DNA from: Kosakonia pseudosacchari
GTDB taxonomy: Bacteria > Pseudomonadota > Gammaproteobacteria > Enterobacterales > Enterobacteriaceae
Assembly: GCF_900184035.1 (NCBI RefSeq)
Contig: NZ_FXWP01000025.1
Coordinates: 62,001 to 126,000, forward strand
Direction: 5' to 3'
Length of the DNA stretch: 64,000 nt
In this document: one piece after another, positions 49,212 through 59,200 of the stretch
Layout: every line of letters starts with the position of its first letter
Numbering within the stretch: position 1 is the first letter of the stretch
Made by a program: the position numbers and the translations under genes
Notes under the pieces: generated by a model
Databases searched by the model: none
Seen by the model: the letters and a program-made list of their open reading frames with translations, nothing else
Told to the model about the DNA's origin: nothing

Positions 49212-50249
49212 ATGGCAATGCTTAATGCGTCAGTTCGCCTGATGGCTGCTGCTCTTGCACTTTCGACGACTACTGTTTTCGCGGCAACGAATGTGACGGG
49301 TGCTGGTGGTACTTTTCCGGCACCTGTGTATGCAAAATGGGCAGCTGAATACCAGAAACAGACGGGATCTCAGGTGAACTACCAGGGGATTGGTTCTTCC
49401 GGCGGCATCAAACAGATTATTGCGAAAACCGTGGATTTCGGCGCATCCGATGCTCCGATGAGTGATGATGATCTGGCGAAAAACGGCCTGTTTCAGTTCC
49501 CGACCGTCATTGGCGGTGTGGTGCTGGCGGTTAATATCCCCGGCGTAAAATCCGGTGAACTGACGCTGGACGGCAAAACGCTGGGCGATATCTATCTGGG
49601 CACCGTTAAAAAATGGAACGACCCGGAAATCACCAAACTGAACCCGAAAGTCAAACTGCCGGATACGAATATTAACGTCGTGCGCCGCGCGGATGGTTCC
49701 GGCACCTCTTTTGTTTTCACCAGTTATTTATCGAAAGTGAATGCTGACTGGGCAAGCAAAGTGGGTAAAGGCTCAACGGTAAACTGGCCGGTTGGCTTAG
49801 GCGGTAAAGGTAACGATGGTGTTGCCGCGTTTGTACAGCGTCTGCCGGGTTCCATTGGCTATGTTGAATACGCCTACGCGAAACAGAACAACCTGACCTG
49901 GACAAAGCTGTTCGACGCCGATGGTAAAGTGGTTGAGCCTTCGCAGCAGAGCTTCAGCAACAGTGCCAAAGGGGCTGACTGGAGCAAATCTTTCGCGCAG
50001 GATCTGACTTTCCAGAAAGGCAAAGATGCATGGCCTATCTCTTCCACTACTTTTATCCTGGTGTATAAAAAACAGGATAATGCGGCGAAAGGTGCCGAAG
50101 TGCTGAAATTCTTCGACTGGTCTTACAAAAATGGCAGCACCATCGCCAGCGATCTGGATTACGCGCCGCTACCGGATTCGGTTACCGCTCAGGTTCGCGC
50201 TGCATGGAAAGCCAACGTGCAGGACACTTCTGGTAAGCCGCTGTTCTAA
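49212..50249 (+). CDS. PstS-like phosphate-binding protein (orphan)
   Basis: 345 residues with a signal peptide ending VFA. Very close to E. coli Pst[59 protein letters not shown], the phosphate-contacting segments. No pstC, pstA, pstB or phoU follows, so this is a second, stand-alone binding protein that may serve the chromosomal PstCAB or act as a phosphate scavenger or adhesin-like surface protein. Pho box upstream and terminator downstream. Confidence 0.93.
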   Translation: MAMLNASVRLMAAALALSTTTVFAATNVTGAGGTFPAPVYAKWAAEYQKQTGSQVNYQGIGSSGGIKQIIAKTVDFGASDAPMSDDDLAKNGLFQFPTVIGGVVLAVNIPGVKSGELTLDGKTLGDIYLGTVKKWNDPEITKLNPKVKLPDTNINVVRRADGSGTSFVFTSYLSKVNADWASKVGKGSTVNWPVGLGGKGNDGVAAFVQRLPGSIGYVEYAYAKQNNLTWTKLFDADGKVVEPSQQSFSNSAKGADWSKSFAQDLTFQKGKDAWPISSTTFILVYKKQDNAAKGAEVLKFFDWSYKNGSTIASDLDYAPLPDSVTAQVRAAWKANVQDTSGKPLF

Positions 50250-50267
50250 TCTCGCTATCTCTTAAAA

Positions 50268-50296
50268 ATAAACCCGGTGCGCTACCGGGTTTATTT
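50268..50296 (+). terminator. Rho-independent terminator after the PstS-like gene
   Basis: ATAAACCCGGT/ACCGGGTTTAT, a perfect 11-bp stem with GCGCT loop, followed by TT. Confidence 0.8.
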
Positions 50297-50819
50297 ATTC
50301 GTCCCAGTCTGTTCTCTTACGTAACCTATTATTATTTTATTAAGTCAATCGATGAATGATTGTATTAAGTAGGTTAATAATATTCGATTTTTTACGCTAA
50401 CTTAAAAGATAATTCTGCATCGATATTTCTATCTTCTTAATATTTTAAAGTGCTATAGAAAATGAAGTGGCTTGAGTGTGTGTTTTCCACTCGTCAGGTC
50501 AAATGAATCATCTGATTTTGAAGTATGACATATTGTTCTATTACGTAACCCCTGTTAGTTTTCACCCCGGTCTTGGTTTATTTCCCCGCTCGCGGGGCAC
50601 TGCGATGTTCAATCCTGATGTTAATTCTTTAACAGGCTTTGTAAAAAATCCGCCGTCTCGCGAGATTCCAAGTTTCAATTTTTTATTCTTATCCGGTATG
50701 CCTGGTCACATTTACCGATAAATTTATTCGAATAAAAATCGATTCCAGGTTCAGGAAACAAGACTGAGAACGTTTTATTTCAAATGGGTTCTGAAGGTTA
50801 ATTAAAGGGAAGCAAAAGC
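50297..50819. other. AT-rich region upstream of the adhesin
   Basis: About 520 bases. An open frame at 50476-50721 lacks good coding character. A GC-rich hairpin (CCCCGC/GCGGGG, near 50583-50598) interrupts otherwise AT-rich DNA. Likely a long regulatory leader for the adhesin gene; nothing else identified. Confidence 0.4.
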
Positions 50820-53800
50820 GTGATTAATTCGGAAAAGAAAGTTCAACGTCTTGTGAGAACTCAGCTGGCCCCGTTGACGGTAGCAATGATATTGGCATTA
50901 CCTGCTGTTGCGCATTCCGCTGGTTTAAGTATGAAAAATGGCACGCTATATAATGCGAATGGCGTGCCGGTCGTGGATATTAATAAACCTAACAGCAATG
51001 GCTTGTCACATAACGTCTGGGACAACCTCAACGTCGATAAAAATGGCGTTATTTTTAATAACAGCGCTTCAGCATCCGATACGGTGTTGGGCGGCACCAT
51101 CCAGGGTAACAGCAATCTGACATCCGGGTCGGCAAAAGTTATTCTCAATGAAGTTACCTCCAAAAACGCGTCGACGATCAATGGCATGATGGAAGTGGCA
51201 GGTGATAAAGCCGCGTTGATCATCGCCAACCCTAATGGCATTACGGTTAATGGTGGCGGTACGATTAATACCGGTAAACTCACCCTGACCACCGGCACAC
51301 CAGATATTCAGAATGACAAACTTGCAGGTTATTCCGTAAACGGCGGAACCATTACTATCAGCAAACTGGATAACGCCAGCCCTACTGAAATTTTGTCGCG
51401 CAACGTAGTGCTCAGCGGAAAAGTAACCGCAGATGAACTGAATATCGTTGCGGGTAATAACTACGTTAATACTGCCGGTCAGGTGACCGGAACGGTCACG
51501 GCGTCGGGTTCACGTAACAGCTATAGCGTTGACGTTGCGCAAGTTGGCGGCATGTACGCGAACAAAATTAATCTTATCAGCACCGAAAGCGGCGTGGGCG
51601 TGCGTAACCAGGGCGTCATTGCCGGTGGAGCTGGTGGGATCAGCATTGATGCCAATGGCCAGTTGCTGAACAGCAATGCGCAGATTCAATCAACAGGTTC
51701 GACAAAGATTAATACCAACGGCAAGCTGGATAATACAACGGGTCTTATTACATCCGCTGGTGCTATTTATCTCGATACCAATAAAAACGCTATTGTTAAT
51801 GCCCGTTCAGGTACGATTTCGACGACGGCAGATATCTACGTTAATAGCGGCGCATTTGATAACACCAACGGCAAAATTGCCGCCAGCGGTGTGCTGGCTG
51901 TCGATACCAATAACAATACGTTTACCAACGCGGGTAAAGGAAACGATGTCGGTATCGAAGCAGGTATTGTCACCTTAAAAACCGGGACGCTTAATAACAG
52001 TAATGGTCAGATCCATGGCGGCTACCTGGGGCTTGATACCGGCGCGATCAACAACAACAGCGGTATTCTGGAAACATCAGGCGACATGGATATTGCCAGC
52101 CTTGGCAACGTTGATAACAACAAAGGCTTAATCCGTTCTGCTGGCGGTCATATCAAGATCACTGCTGGTGGCACGGTTAATAACGGTAGCACCAAAACAG
52201 CGGATACCGTCAGTTCCGACTCCTTAGGCATCGCAGCCGATACCGGTGTAGAAATCAACGCAAACAGTATCAATAACAGTGGCGGTCAAATCGCATCGAA
52301 CGGCGATGTTTCGCTAAACAGCAAGGGCCTGGTCAATAACGATTCCGGCAACCTTCTTTCCAATAAGAAAGTGATTGTGAAGGGCGACTCCTATCGTAAT
52401 GACTACGGTGGCATCGGCGGCAAGAAGGGCGTGGAGGTGTCGGTTAACGGCAACCTGAGCAACTATATTGGCGTTGTAAGCGCGGAAGAAGGTGATATCT
52501 CGCTGAGTGCGAATGCGGTGGATACCCACGGCGGTTTCATGATTGGGCAAAATATTGCCATCGACGCGAAAGCCGGCGTAAACACCACCAGATCGCTGGT
52601 ATTAGCTAATAAAAAGCTGACTATCCATGCGGGCGGCAATGTTGATAACCGCGATGGTAATCGCTTTGGCAATGACTTTGGCCTCTATTTCGGCATGCCG
52701 CAACAGACCGGTGGCTTGATCGGTAAAGGTGGCGTTGAGATTTCCGGGCAGAATATTTACAACAACAACAGCCGCATCATTGCCGAAAATGGGCCAATGA
52801 GCCTGCAAGCGCAAGGGAACATTGATAACACGCGCGCGCTGATGGTCAGTGGGGCCGAGACCGCAATTAAAACGGGCGGGGTTTTCTACAATAACTACGC
52901 AACAATTTCCAGCGCGGGCAACCTCACACTCGATACCGTTTCCCTGCAAAACTACAGCAGCGGCACGCTTATCGATAATAACGCCACAGGTTTCATCAGC
53001 GCAGATAAAGATATTACGCTGAATGTGGACAACAATTTCACTAACTACGGCTGGATCAGCGGTAAAGGCGCTGTGGCGCTGAATGTGGCGAAAGGGGCGT
53101 TTTATAACCGTAATACCCTTGCAGCTGATAAGTCGCTTGCGATCAATGCTCTGAACGGTATTGAGAACTTTAAAGATATCTCCGCCGGTGGCAGCCTGAC
53201 GCTGGATACGCAACGTCATGTGACAAATAACAGCAACAGCAATATGGTCGGTAACGGGATCACAATTAACGCGGTAAACGATATTAATAACCGCGGTAAT
53301 GTTGTCAGCGACGGTGATATTAACGTTGCAACCAAAGGTAATCTGTATAACTACCTCTATATGCTGGGCGCTGGTGATGTTGCTATTACTGCTAACAACG
53401 TTACCAACAATAATTCCCTTATTGAAGCAGGTGGTGATCTGACGATTACCGCTAATGGCAATGTTGGTAATAACCATGGCACGCTGCGTTCCCTGACTGG
53501 CGATGTAAATGTGGCGGCAAAAGGCACGGTTGATAATTATAGCGGTAAGATCACCTCTGCTGGCGATGTCGGAATCAGCGGGAACTGGTTGCTCAATGAC
53601 TATGGCCAGATTGCTGGTTTGAGCAATATTAACCTGATGCTGACAGGCAATTTCGACAGCTACAAAGGTTCTGTGACCTCTCAAATGGGCGATATCACGC
53701 TGGTTGCGAACTCGGTAGATAACAACAACGGGTTGATCGCGGGTGAAAATATCACCATTAATTCCAAATCAGGTGTCTATAACAACACAGCGCTGATTGC

Positions 53801-54695
53801 CGCGAATAAAACACTTACCGTCAATGCTGTCGGCAATATTGAAAACAGAGACGGTAATAACTTCAGTCATTACAACGGCGAGTATTTTGGTGTCGAAGGC
53901 GATGTAGGCGGCATGGTGGGTAAAACCGGCGTCTCGCTTTCCGCACAAAATATCTACAGCACTAACAGCCGTATTGTGGCAGAAAATGGCCCGCTTAGCG
54001 TGCTGTCCCGGGGCGTATTTGATAACACCCGCAGTATGCTGATGAGCGGTGTCAACGCCATCATTAAAGCGGCGGGTGTTTTCTATAATAACTATGCGAT
54101 GACATATAGCGCCGGTAACCTCGACATCACTTCTGCTTACCTTGAGAACTACAGCAACGGTAAGCTGGAGGATGGAACGGCGACGGGCGTTATCGCGTCG
54201 GATAAGAACCTGAACCTGAGCGTGGACAATAGCACCACCAACTATGGTTGGATCAGTGGTAAAGGTGATGTGAATTTCAGCGTGCTGAAAGGTGTGCTGT
54301 ATAACCGCAACACCATTGCCGCTAATAATGCGCTGGTGATTAGTGCCCTGAATGGTATCGAGAATTTTAAAGATATCCTGGCGGGAACCAGCCTTACCCT
54401 GACGACCCAACGGCACGTTACCAACAACAGCAACAGCAATATGCTGGGGCAAAGCATTGCGATTAATGCGGTAAACGATATTAATAACCGTGGCAATATT
54501 GTCAGTGATTATGCATTAACCGTAAAAACAGACGGTAACGTGTATAACTACCTCAATATGCTGAGTTATGGCACCGCGAAAGTGACTGCGAATAAAGTCA
54601 CTAACAGCGGTAAAGACGCGGCTCTGGGCGGTTTTTCCGGCCTTGATCTCGAAGCGAATGCGCTAACCAATACCGGCACCATGATTGGTCTGTAA
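50820..54695 (+). CDS. Filamentous haemagglutinin-type secreted protein with two long repeats
   Basis: 1291 residues from GTG 50820. An N-terminal signal (APLTVAMILALPAVAHSAG) leads into a two-partner-secretion domain: NSNGLSHNVWDNLNVDKNGVI, then IIANPNGITVNGGGTINTG, the hallmark of TpsA proteins. The rest is Asn/Gly/Thr/Ser-rich parallel beta-helix repeat. Residues about 491-1288 are two tandem copies of a 399-residue unit. It ends soon after the second unit, with no toxin, cysteine pair or anchor. Short for the family. The outer-membrane TpsB transporter gene is not adjacent. Confidence 0.87.
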   Translation: MINSEKKVQRLVRTQLAPLTVAMILALPAVAHSAGLSMKNGTLYNANGVPVVDINKPNSNGLSHNVWDNLNVDKNGVIFNNSASASDTVLGGTIQGNSNLTSGSAKVILNEVTSKNASTINGMMEVAGDKAALIIANPNGITVNGGGTINTGKLTLTTGTPDIQNDKLAGYSVNGGTITISKLDNASPTEILSRNVVLSGKVTADELNIVAGNNYVNTAGQVTGTVTASGSRNSYSVDVAQVGGMYANKINLISTESGVGVRNQGVIAGGAGGISIDANGQLLNSNAQIQSTGSTKINTNGKLDNTTGLITSAGAIYLDTNKNAIVNARSGTISTTADIYVNSGAFDNTNGKIAASGVLAVDTNNNTFTNAGKGNDVGIEAGIVTLKTGTLNNSNGQIHGGYLGLDTGAINNNSGILETSGDMDIASLGNVDNNKGLIRSAGGHIKITAGGTVNNGSTKTADTVSSDSLGIAADTGVEINANSINNSGGQIASNGDVSLNSKGLVNNDSGNLLSNKKVIVKGDSYRNDYGGIGGKKGVEVSVNGNLSNYIGVVSAEEGDISLSANAVDTHGGFMIGQNIAIDAKAGVNTTRSLVLANKKLTIHAGGNVDNRDGNRFGNDFGLYFGMPQQTGGLIGKGGVEISGQNIYNNNSRIIAENGPMSLQAQGNIDNTRALMVSGAETAIKTGGVFYNNYATISSAGNLTLDTVSLQNYSSGTLIDNNATGFISADKDITLNVDNNFTNYGWISGKGAVALNVAKGAFYNRNTLAADKSLAINALNGIENFKDISAGGSLTLDTQRHVTNNSNSNMVGNGITINAVNDINNRGNVVSDGDINVATKGNLYNYLYMLGAGDVAITANNVTNNNSLIEAGGDLTITANGNVGNNHGTLRSLTGDVNVAAKGTVDNYSGKITSAGDVGISGNWLLNDYGQIAGLSNINLMLTGNFDSYKGSVTSQMGDITLVANSVDNNNGLIAGENITINSKSGVYNNTALIAANKTLTVNAVGNIENRDGNNFSHYNGEYFGVEGDVGGMVGKTGVSLSAQNIYSTNSRIVAENGPLSVLSRGVFDNTRSMLMSGVNAIIKAAGVFYNNYAMTYSAGNLDITSAYLENYSNGKLEDGTATGVIASDKNLNLSVDNSTTNYGWISGKGDVNFSVLKGVLYNRNTIAANNALVISALNGIENFKDILAGTSLTLTTQRHVTNNSNSNMLGQSIAINAVNDINNRGNIVSDYALTVKTDGNVYNYLNMLSYGTAKVTANKVTNSGKDAALGGFSGLDLEANALTNTGTMIGL
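52290..54683 (+). repeat. Two tandem 1197-base units inside the adhesin gene
   Basis: Unit 1 is about 52290-53486 and unit 2 about 53487-54683. Several landmarks (NDYG, RDGN, ENFKDI) are each exactly 1197 bases apart, so there is no net length change between the landmarks. The copies are diverged (for example NRDGNRFGND against NRDGNNFSHY), so the duplication is old. Unit edges are estimated from the register of similarity. Confidence 0.85.
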
Positions 54696-54705
54696 GTTGT
54701 AACAC

Positions 54706-54757
54706 AGGCAGTGGCAATTCGCTGCTGCCTTCCCCGTTTTGTCTCTCGCCACTGCCT
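54706..54757. terminator. Long inverted repeat between convergent genes
   Basis: AGGCAGTGGC (54706-54715) and GCCACTGCCT (54748-54757) are perfect complements with a 32-base loop, between the adhesin stop and the transferase stop. No T run follows the + strand arm. Confidence 0.45.
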
Positions 54758-55470
54758 TACGCGATAAGCGTAATCACCCGATTTTCCTCGATAAGATACA
54801 GGCCATGAAACTGGCATCCTTTTTTGCGTGCAGGCGTCAGCGGCTGTGTTAGCTCAAGGGTAAGGCTATGTGCCGCCGTATCGATGCTACAGATCCGCGC
54901 CGCTTCAAAACCGAAAAAACAGTGCACCTCAGGGTAGAGCGCTTTGAACAGACTCTCTTTGGCGGAAAAGAGTATCAACAACGCCGTTTCATACGCTAAG
55001 CCGCAGGCGGCAAGTAACCGTCGTTCATCAAGGCTGGTGAACATCTCCGCCGTTTCTCTCATGGTTTTTGCATCGAACATTTCAATATCAATACCAGGCG
55101 TCAGCCCTGCGCCACGCGGGGCAATAACCGCAATAGCGTGACCACGGGTATGAGAAAGGCTGCCGCACCAGCCCGCGGGCCAGACGGGTTCCCGGCTGGG
55201 AGACGTATCAACATGACCATCGCAGCCTGCGTTTTGTAATAGTTGCCTGGCGGCATAGCGAGCCGCGAGATACTCCGCGCGCCGTTTTGCTACCGCTTTA
55301 TCAAGCACCGGGGGAAAAGGGATGGCATATTCGCTAAAAAGCGAATCCTGGTAAGCGGTTACGTCGAATGCGACCTGGCAGTAAGCCATTGCCGGGAATT
55401 GCGTGATGAACCCCGTTTCCGAGTGCATCACGAAAGCAGAGGATGAATGGCTTAGTTGTGAAGTAAACAT
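54757..55470 (-). CDS. 4'-phosphopantetheinyl transferase (EntD type)
   Basis: 237 residues from ATG 55470; a TTG four codons upstream is also in frame. Family motifs in order: RRAEYLAARYAARQLL, CGSLSHTRGHAIAV, PGIDIE (Mg binding) and FSAKESLFKALYP. It loads 4'-phosphopantetheine onto carrier-protein serines. The two carrier domains of the NRPS encoded divergently next door are the obvious substrates. The first 30 residues are not conserved. Confidence 0.92.
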   Translation of the reverse strand: MFTSQLSHSSSAFVMHSETGFITQFPAMAYCQVAFDVTAYQDSLFSEYAIPFPPVLDKAVAKRRAEYLAARYAARQLLQNAGCDGHVDTSPSREPVWPAGWCGSLSHTRGHAIAVIAPRGAGLTPGIDIEMFDAKTMRETAEMFTSLDERRLLAACGLAYETALLILFSAKESLFKALYPEVHCFFGFEAARICSIDTAAHSLTLELTQPLTPARKKGCQFHGLYLIEENRVITLIA

Positions 55471-56275
55471 ATTATCTATCAATAAGTTAATGAGTTATCT
55501 CATCGGTAACGTGTTGCCAGTAAATGCAATCAGTGTAACGCAGGTGCTGTAGCCATCACGCATTTCTTTCTCCGCAAAGGCGCGCTGGTTGAGAATCATC
55601 TTGAGGAAATCACACTATTATCATTCATCAACGTTAAGGTTTTCTGTTATATGGTCACTTATCTATCCACCTCATGAATAATTTCACAGAATAGTTAAAA
55701 ACTCCTTTCAGAATTTTTCATTGTGACGGTAAGCGTAAATATAAAATATTTTTTGCTAAATTAAAAATAATAATATCTTTGTTATCAAACGCATGGTGCT
55801 GTAAATATCACGATGATGTTGTTATGGTGATATATTTTCTTGCCATATAGACTTAAAAGGTATTTATTATAAATTTGTAAGGGTTATTACTCGCGACGGA
55901 GGGTTTTAATGAGAAGTAAATAACTTCATAGATAAGAGGATGTGGCTGATTAATCGCGTTTTTTATATGATGTGACGCTGACGTAATGATTTCCCTCGGT
56001 ATTATTTCCTGCTTTTCAAAATGGATATAGCTGGTGTAGAGAATGGATGGATGCACTAATTGATAGGCTTATCGTTAAAACATGTTGAGTTTTACCTCAT
56101 TCGGTTCGCAACGTTGGCGACAAGATCTCCTGCGTTTGCAGTGAATAATTAGTTGTTCATTTAAAGGATAAAAACATTCATCAGGAATATTACTTGATAG
56201 CACTCTGTTTTCTGAAAAAAATTGTGCTGTCAATTAATTACGACGCTTTGGCTTTCATTCATTAGGTTGGAATAT
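55471..56275. other. AT-rich intergenic region between transferase and NRPS
   Basis: 805 bases with no convincing gene; frames such as 55853-56056 lack coding character. It must carry both divergent promoters. The strong A+T excess contrasts with the GC-rich NRPS interior and suggests acquired DNA. No tRNA, integrase or insertion sequence is visible. Confidence 0.55.
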
Positions 56276-59200
56276 ATGGACATATCTCCCAATAATAGCT
56301 TTTTAGACAGTGCATCAGTGGCGAAAGAATGTACAGCGCTTCCAGCGTTGCCGTTTCCATTGAGTTCAGATCAGCAAGCAATTTGGTTCGCTCAGACGCT
56401 AAATCCTGAATTAACTAACTACAATATAGGGAGCGTTATGATCATTGATGGCAATATCGTTCCCGATATCATGATTAAAGCATTTGACTCTGTCATTAAG
56501 CGGCATGATGCATTTCGTTTGCGGATAGTTGCCGGTACGTCGCCAGCACAATATTTTGCTTCTTCCGCTTTGCCATTAATGGAATTTAAGGATTTTTCGG
56601 CAACGGATAACCCAATAAATGAAGCTGAACAGTATGTGAAACTAAATTTTACTCAGCCATTTAATTTGGCAGAAAGGTTATGGCGTAGTTCGTTAATCTA
56701 TGCAGGCAATAACCGCTGGTATTGGCAACTGTGTTGCCATCATATTATCGCCGACGGAACGAGTCTGAGCCTGCTTAACGTGGAGTTGAGCGAAAATTAT
56801 AGTCGTCTTATTCGCGGGGAGAAATTATCTGCAGGGGCTGCGTTATCTTATGCCGATTTTGTTGCCAGTGATGCGACTTATCTGAGTGCGAAGCAGTGCA
56901 ACAAAGACCAGGCTTTTTGGCTTGAGCGATATACGACATTGCCGCCGCCATTATTCCCTCCGTTGGCGACAACCCGGACGCCGGCATCATATCTGCCTGA
57001 TCCCGTGACCTGGATGCTTGAGGAAAATCTTTTTCAGCGCATTGAACAAGTGGCTTCTTTATATGGGCTCTCTATATTGCATTTTATGTATGCCCTTTTT
57101 GCCTGTTATTTTAAAAGAATAAAAAACAGTGACGATATTGTTTTTGGTATTCCGCTCCATAATCGAAGAAATGCACAACAAAAAACGGCGGTGGGCATGT
57201 ATGCCTCTGTTATCCCGGTTCGCATTAGATTAACCGATGAGGATACTTTTTCTGATGTGATGCAAAAAGCAGCCGATGAATTACGTCTTTGCTATAAACA
57301 TCAGAGGCTGCCGATTACGGAAATTCAGCGGAGAATAAAGAATCAGCAAAAAACCGACAGCGCGAATTTATTTGACATGTCGCTATCTTATGAACCTTAC
57401 GACGTTAACATTCATCTGGAAGGGGCGTCAGTTCATACCATCAAACCTCATCACCGGGCACAATATCCTTTAGCGATAACCATTAATCAGTACGCTATTA
57501 CCAGCAATAATAAACAGAGCCAGTCAGTCTGCGTTGAATTTAATTTCTCCCTCGACTATTTCACACCTGCCGATATTCAGGTAATGCAATCTCGCCTTGC
57601 TGTATTACTGGAAGGCGCACTGCAGAATAGTGATACGCCAGTGTCTCACTTACCGATTTTATCGACACATGAACGCCAGAAACTGCTACAGCCTGCTCCC
57701 GCTATAGAAAGTGACGCTTCTGACCTATTAATCCACGAAATGTTTGAAGCTCAAGCCCGTCGATCGCCACAGGCTATCGCTGTCGTTTTCGAGGGGGAGT
57801 CACTAACCTATGATGCTCTGAACCGCAGAGCAAACACGCTGGCCCATCAGCTCATCAGAATGGGTGTTCATCCGAATGACCGCGTGGCTATTTGCCTGCA
57901 ACGTGGCCTGGATATGGTGATCGGCATCCTCGGTATCCTCAAGGCGGGCGGGGGCTATGTTCCGTTGGATCCGGTCTATCCGGGCGAACGGCTCAATTAC
58001 ATGCTGGAAGATTCCGCCCCCGTCGCACTGGTCACCCATTCTGGCCTTGTGCAGGCGCTGAATAGCGCTATTCCTGCCGTGTTAATGGATGCGCCGTTTC
58101 CAGCCAGTGCTGACGAAGATGATGAGAATAACCCTGTGCCATTATCTCCTGGCCTGGCGGCGCACCATCTGGCTTACGTTATTTATACTTCCGGTTCCAC
58201 AGGCCAGCCCAAAGGCGTAATGGTCGAACACCGCAATATCACTCGCCTTTTAACCGTCAGCCAGCCTGTTTTTAGCTTTAGTCACAACGATACCTGGTCG
58301 CTATGTCACTCTTTCTCTTTTGATTTTTCCGTCTGGGAGTTATTCGGTGCGTTATGTTCAGGCGGGCGGTTGATTGTGGTATCAACGGCGTGCGCTCGCT
58401 CACCCGACTCGCTTTATGCACTGTTATGCCGTGAACAGGTTACGGTGCTCAATCAAACCCCCAGCGCATTCCGCCAGTTGATTGCTGCCCAGGACTCAAC
58501 TCCACATACCCTGCGTTGCATCATCTTTGGTGGGGAAGCGCTTGAAATGCGCACTCTTGTGCCGTGGATCCACAACGCAGCAAACCGTAATACGCGTCTT
58601 ATTAACATGTATGGCATCACGGAAATCACCGTACATGCGACCTGGTATGAAATAGCGCCTTCAGATATCACCTCGCAGGGTGCCAGTGTGATTGGCGGCC
58701 CGCTCGCCGATCTGCGGATCTACATCCTGGACAATCACCGTCAACTGGTGCCGTCTGGCGTGACGGGCGAACTCTATATTGCGGGCAACGGCGTGGCGCG
58801 CGGTTACCTGAACCGACCGGAGCTGACGGCAGAACGTTTTCTGCCGGACCCGTTCACGCCCGGCCAGCGGATGTACCGGACCGGCGATCTCGGGCGCTGG
58901 CTGCCGGACGGCAACATTGAGTTTCTCGGACGCAATGATTTCCAGGTCAAGCTGCGCGGGTTCCGTATCGAGCCGGGAGAGATTGAGGCCTGCCTGGCGG
59001 AATGCGACGGCGTGCGCGACGCGGTGGTGGTGGTGCGGGAGGACACGCCGGGTGATAAACGGCTGGTCGCCTACCTGCTGGCACAGCCCGGTCAGACGAC
59101 GGAGCCTGCACAACTGCGTCAGCAGCTGGCGCAGTCGCTGGCGGAGTACATGCTGCCCGCCGCGTTCGTCACGCTGGAAAGTTTCCCGCTCACGCCGAAC

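Noticed and set aside
50476-50721. 81-codon frame upstream of the adhesin
   Set aside because: No ribosome-binding site and no coding-like composition; it lies in an AT-rich leader region.
52602-54452. Long minus-strand frames inside the adhesin gene
   Set aside because: They mirror the repeat structure of the plus-strand gene and have no ribosome-binding site or family features.
55613-55630. Possible Fur box (ATGATAAT on the minus strand) before the transferase/NRPS pair
   Set aside because: Only one half resembles the consensus; the second half does not match.
55853-56056. 67-codon minus-strand frame between the transferase and the NRPS
   Set aside because: AT-rich chance frame without a start signal.
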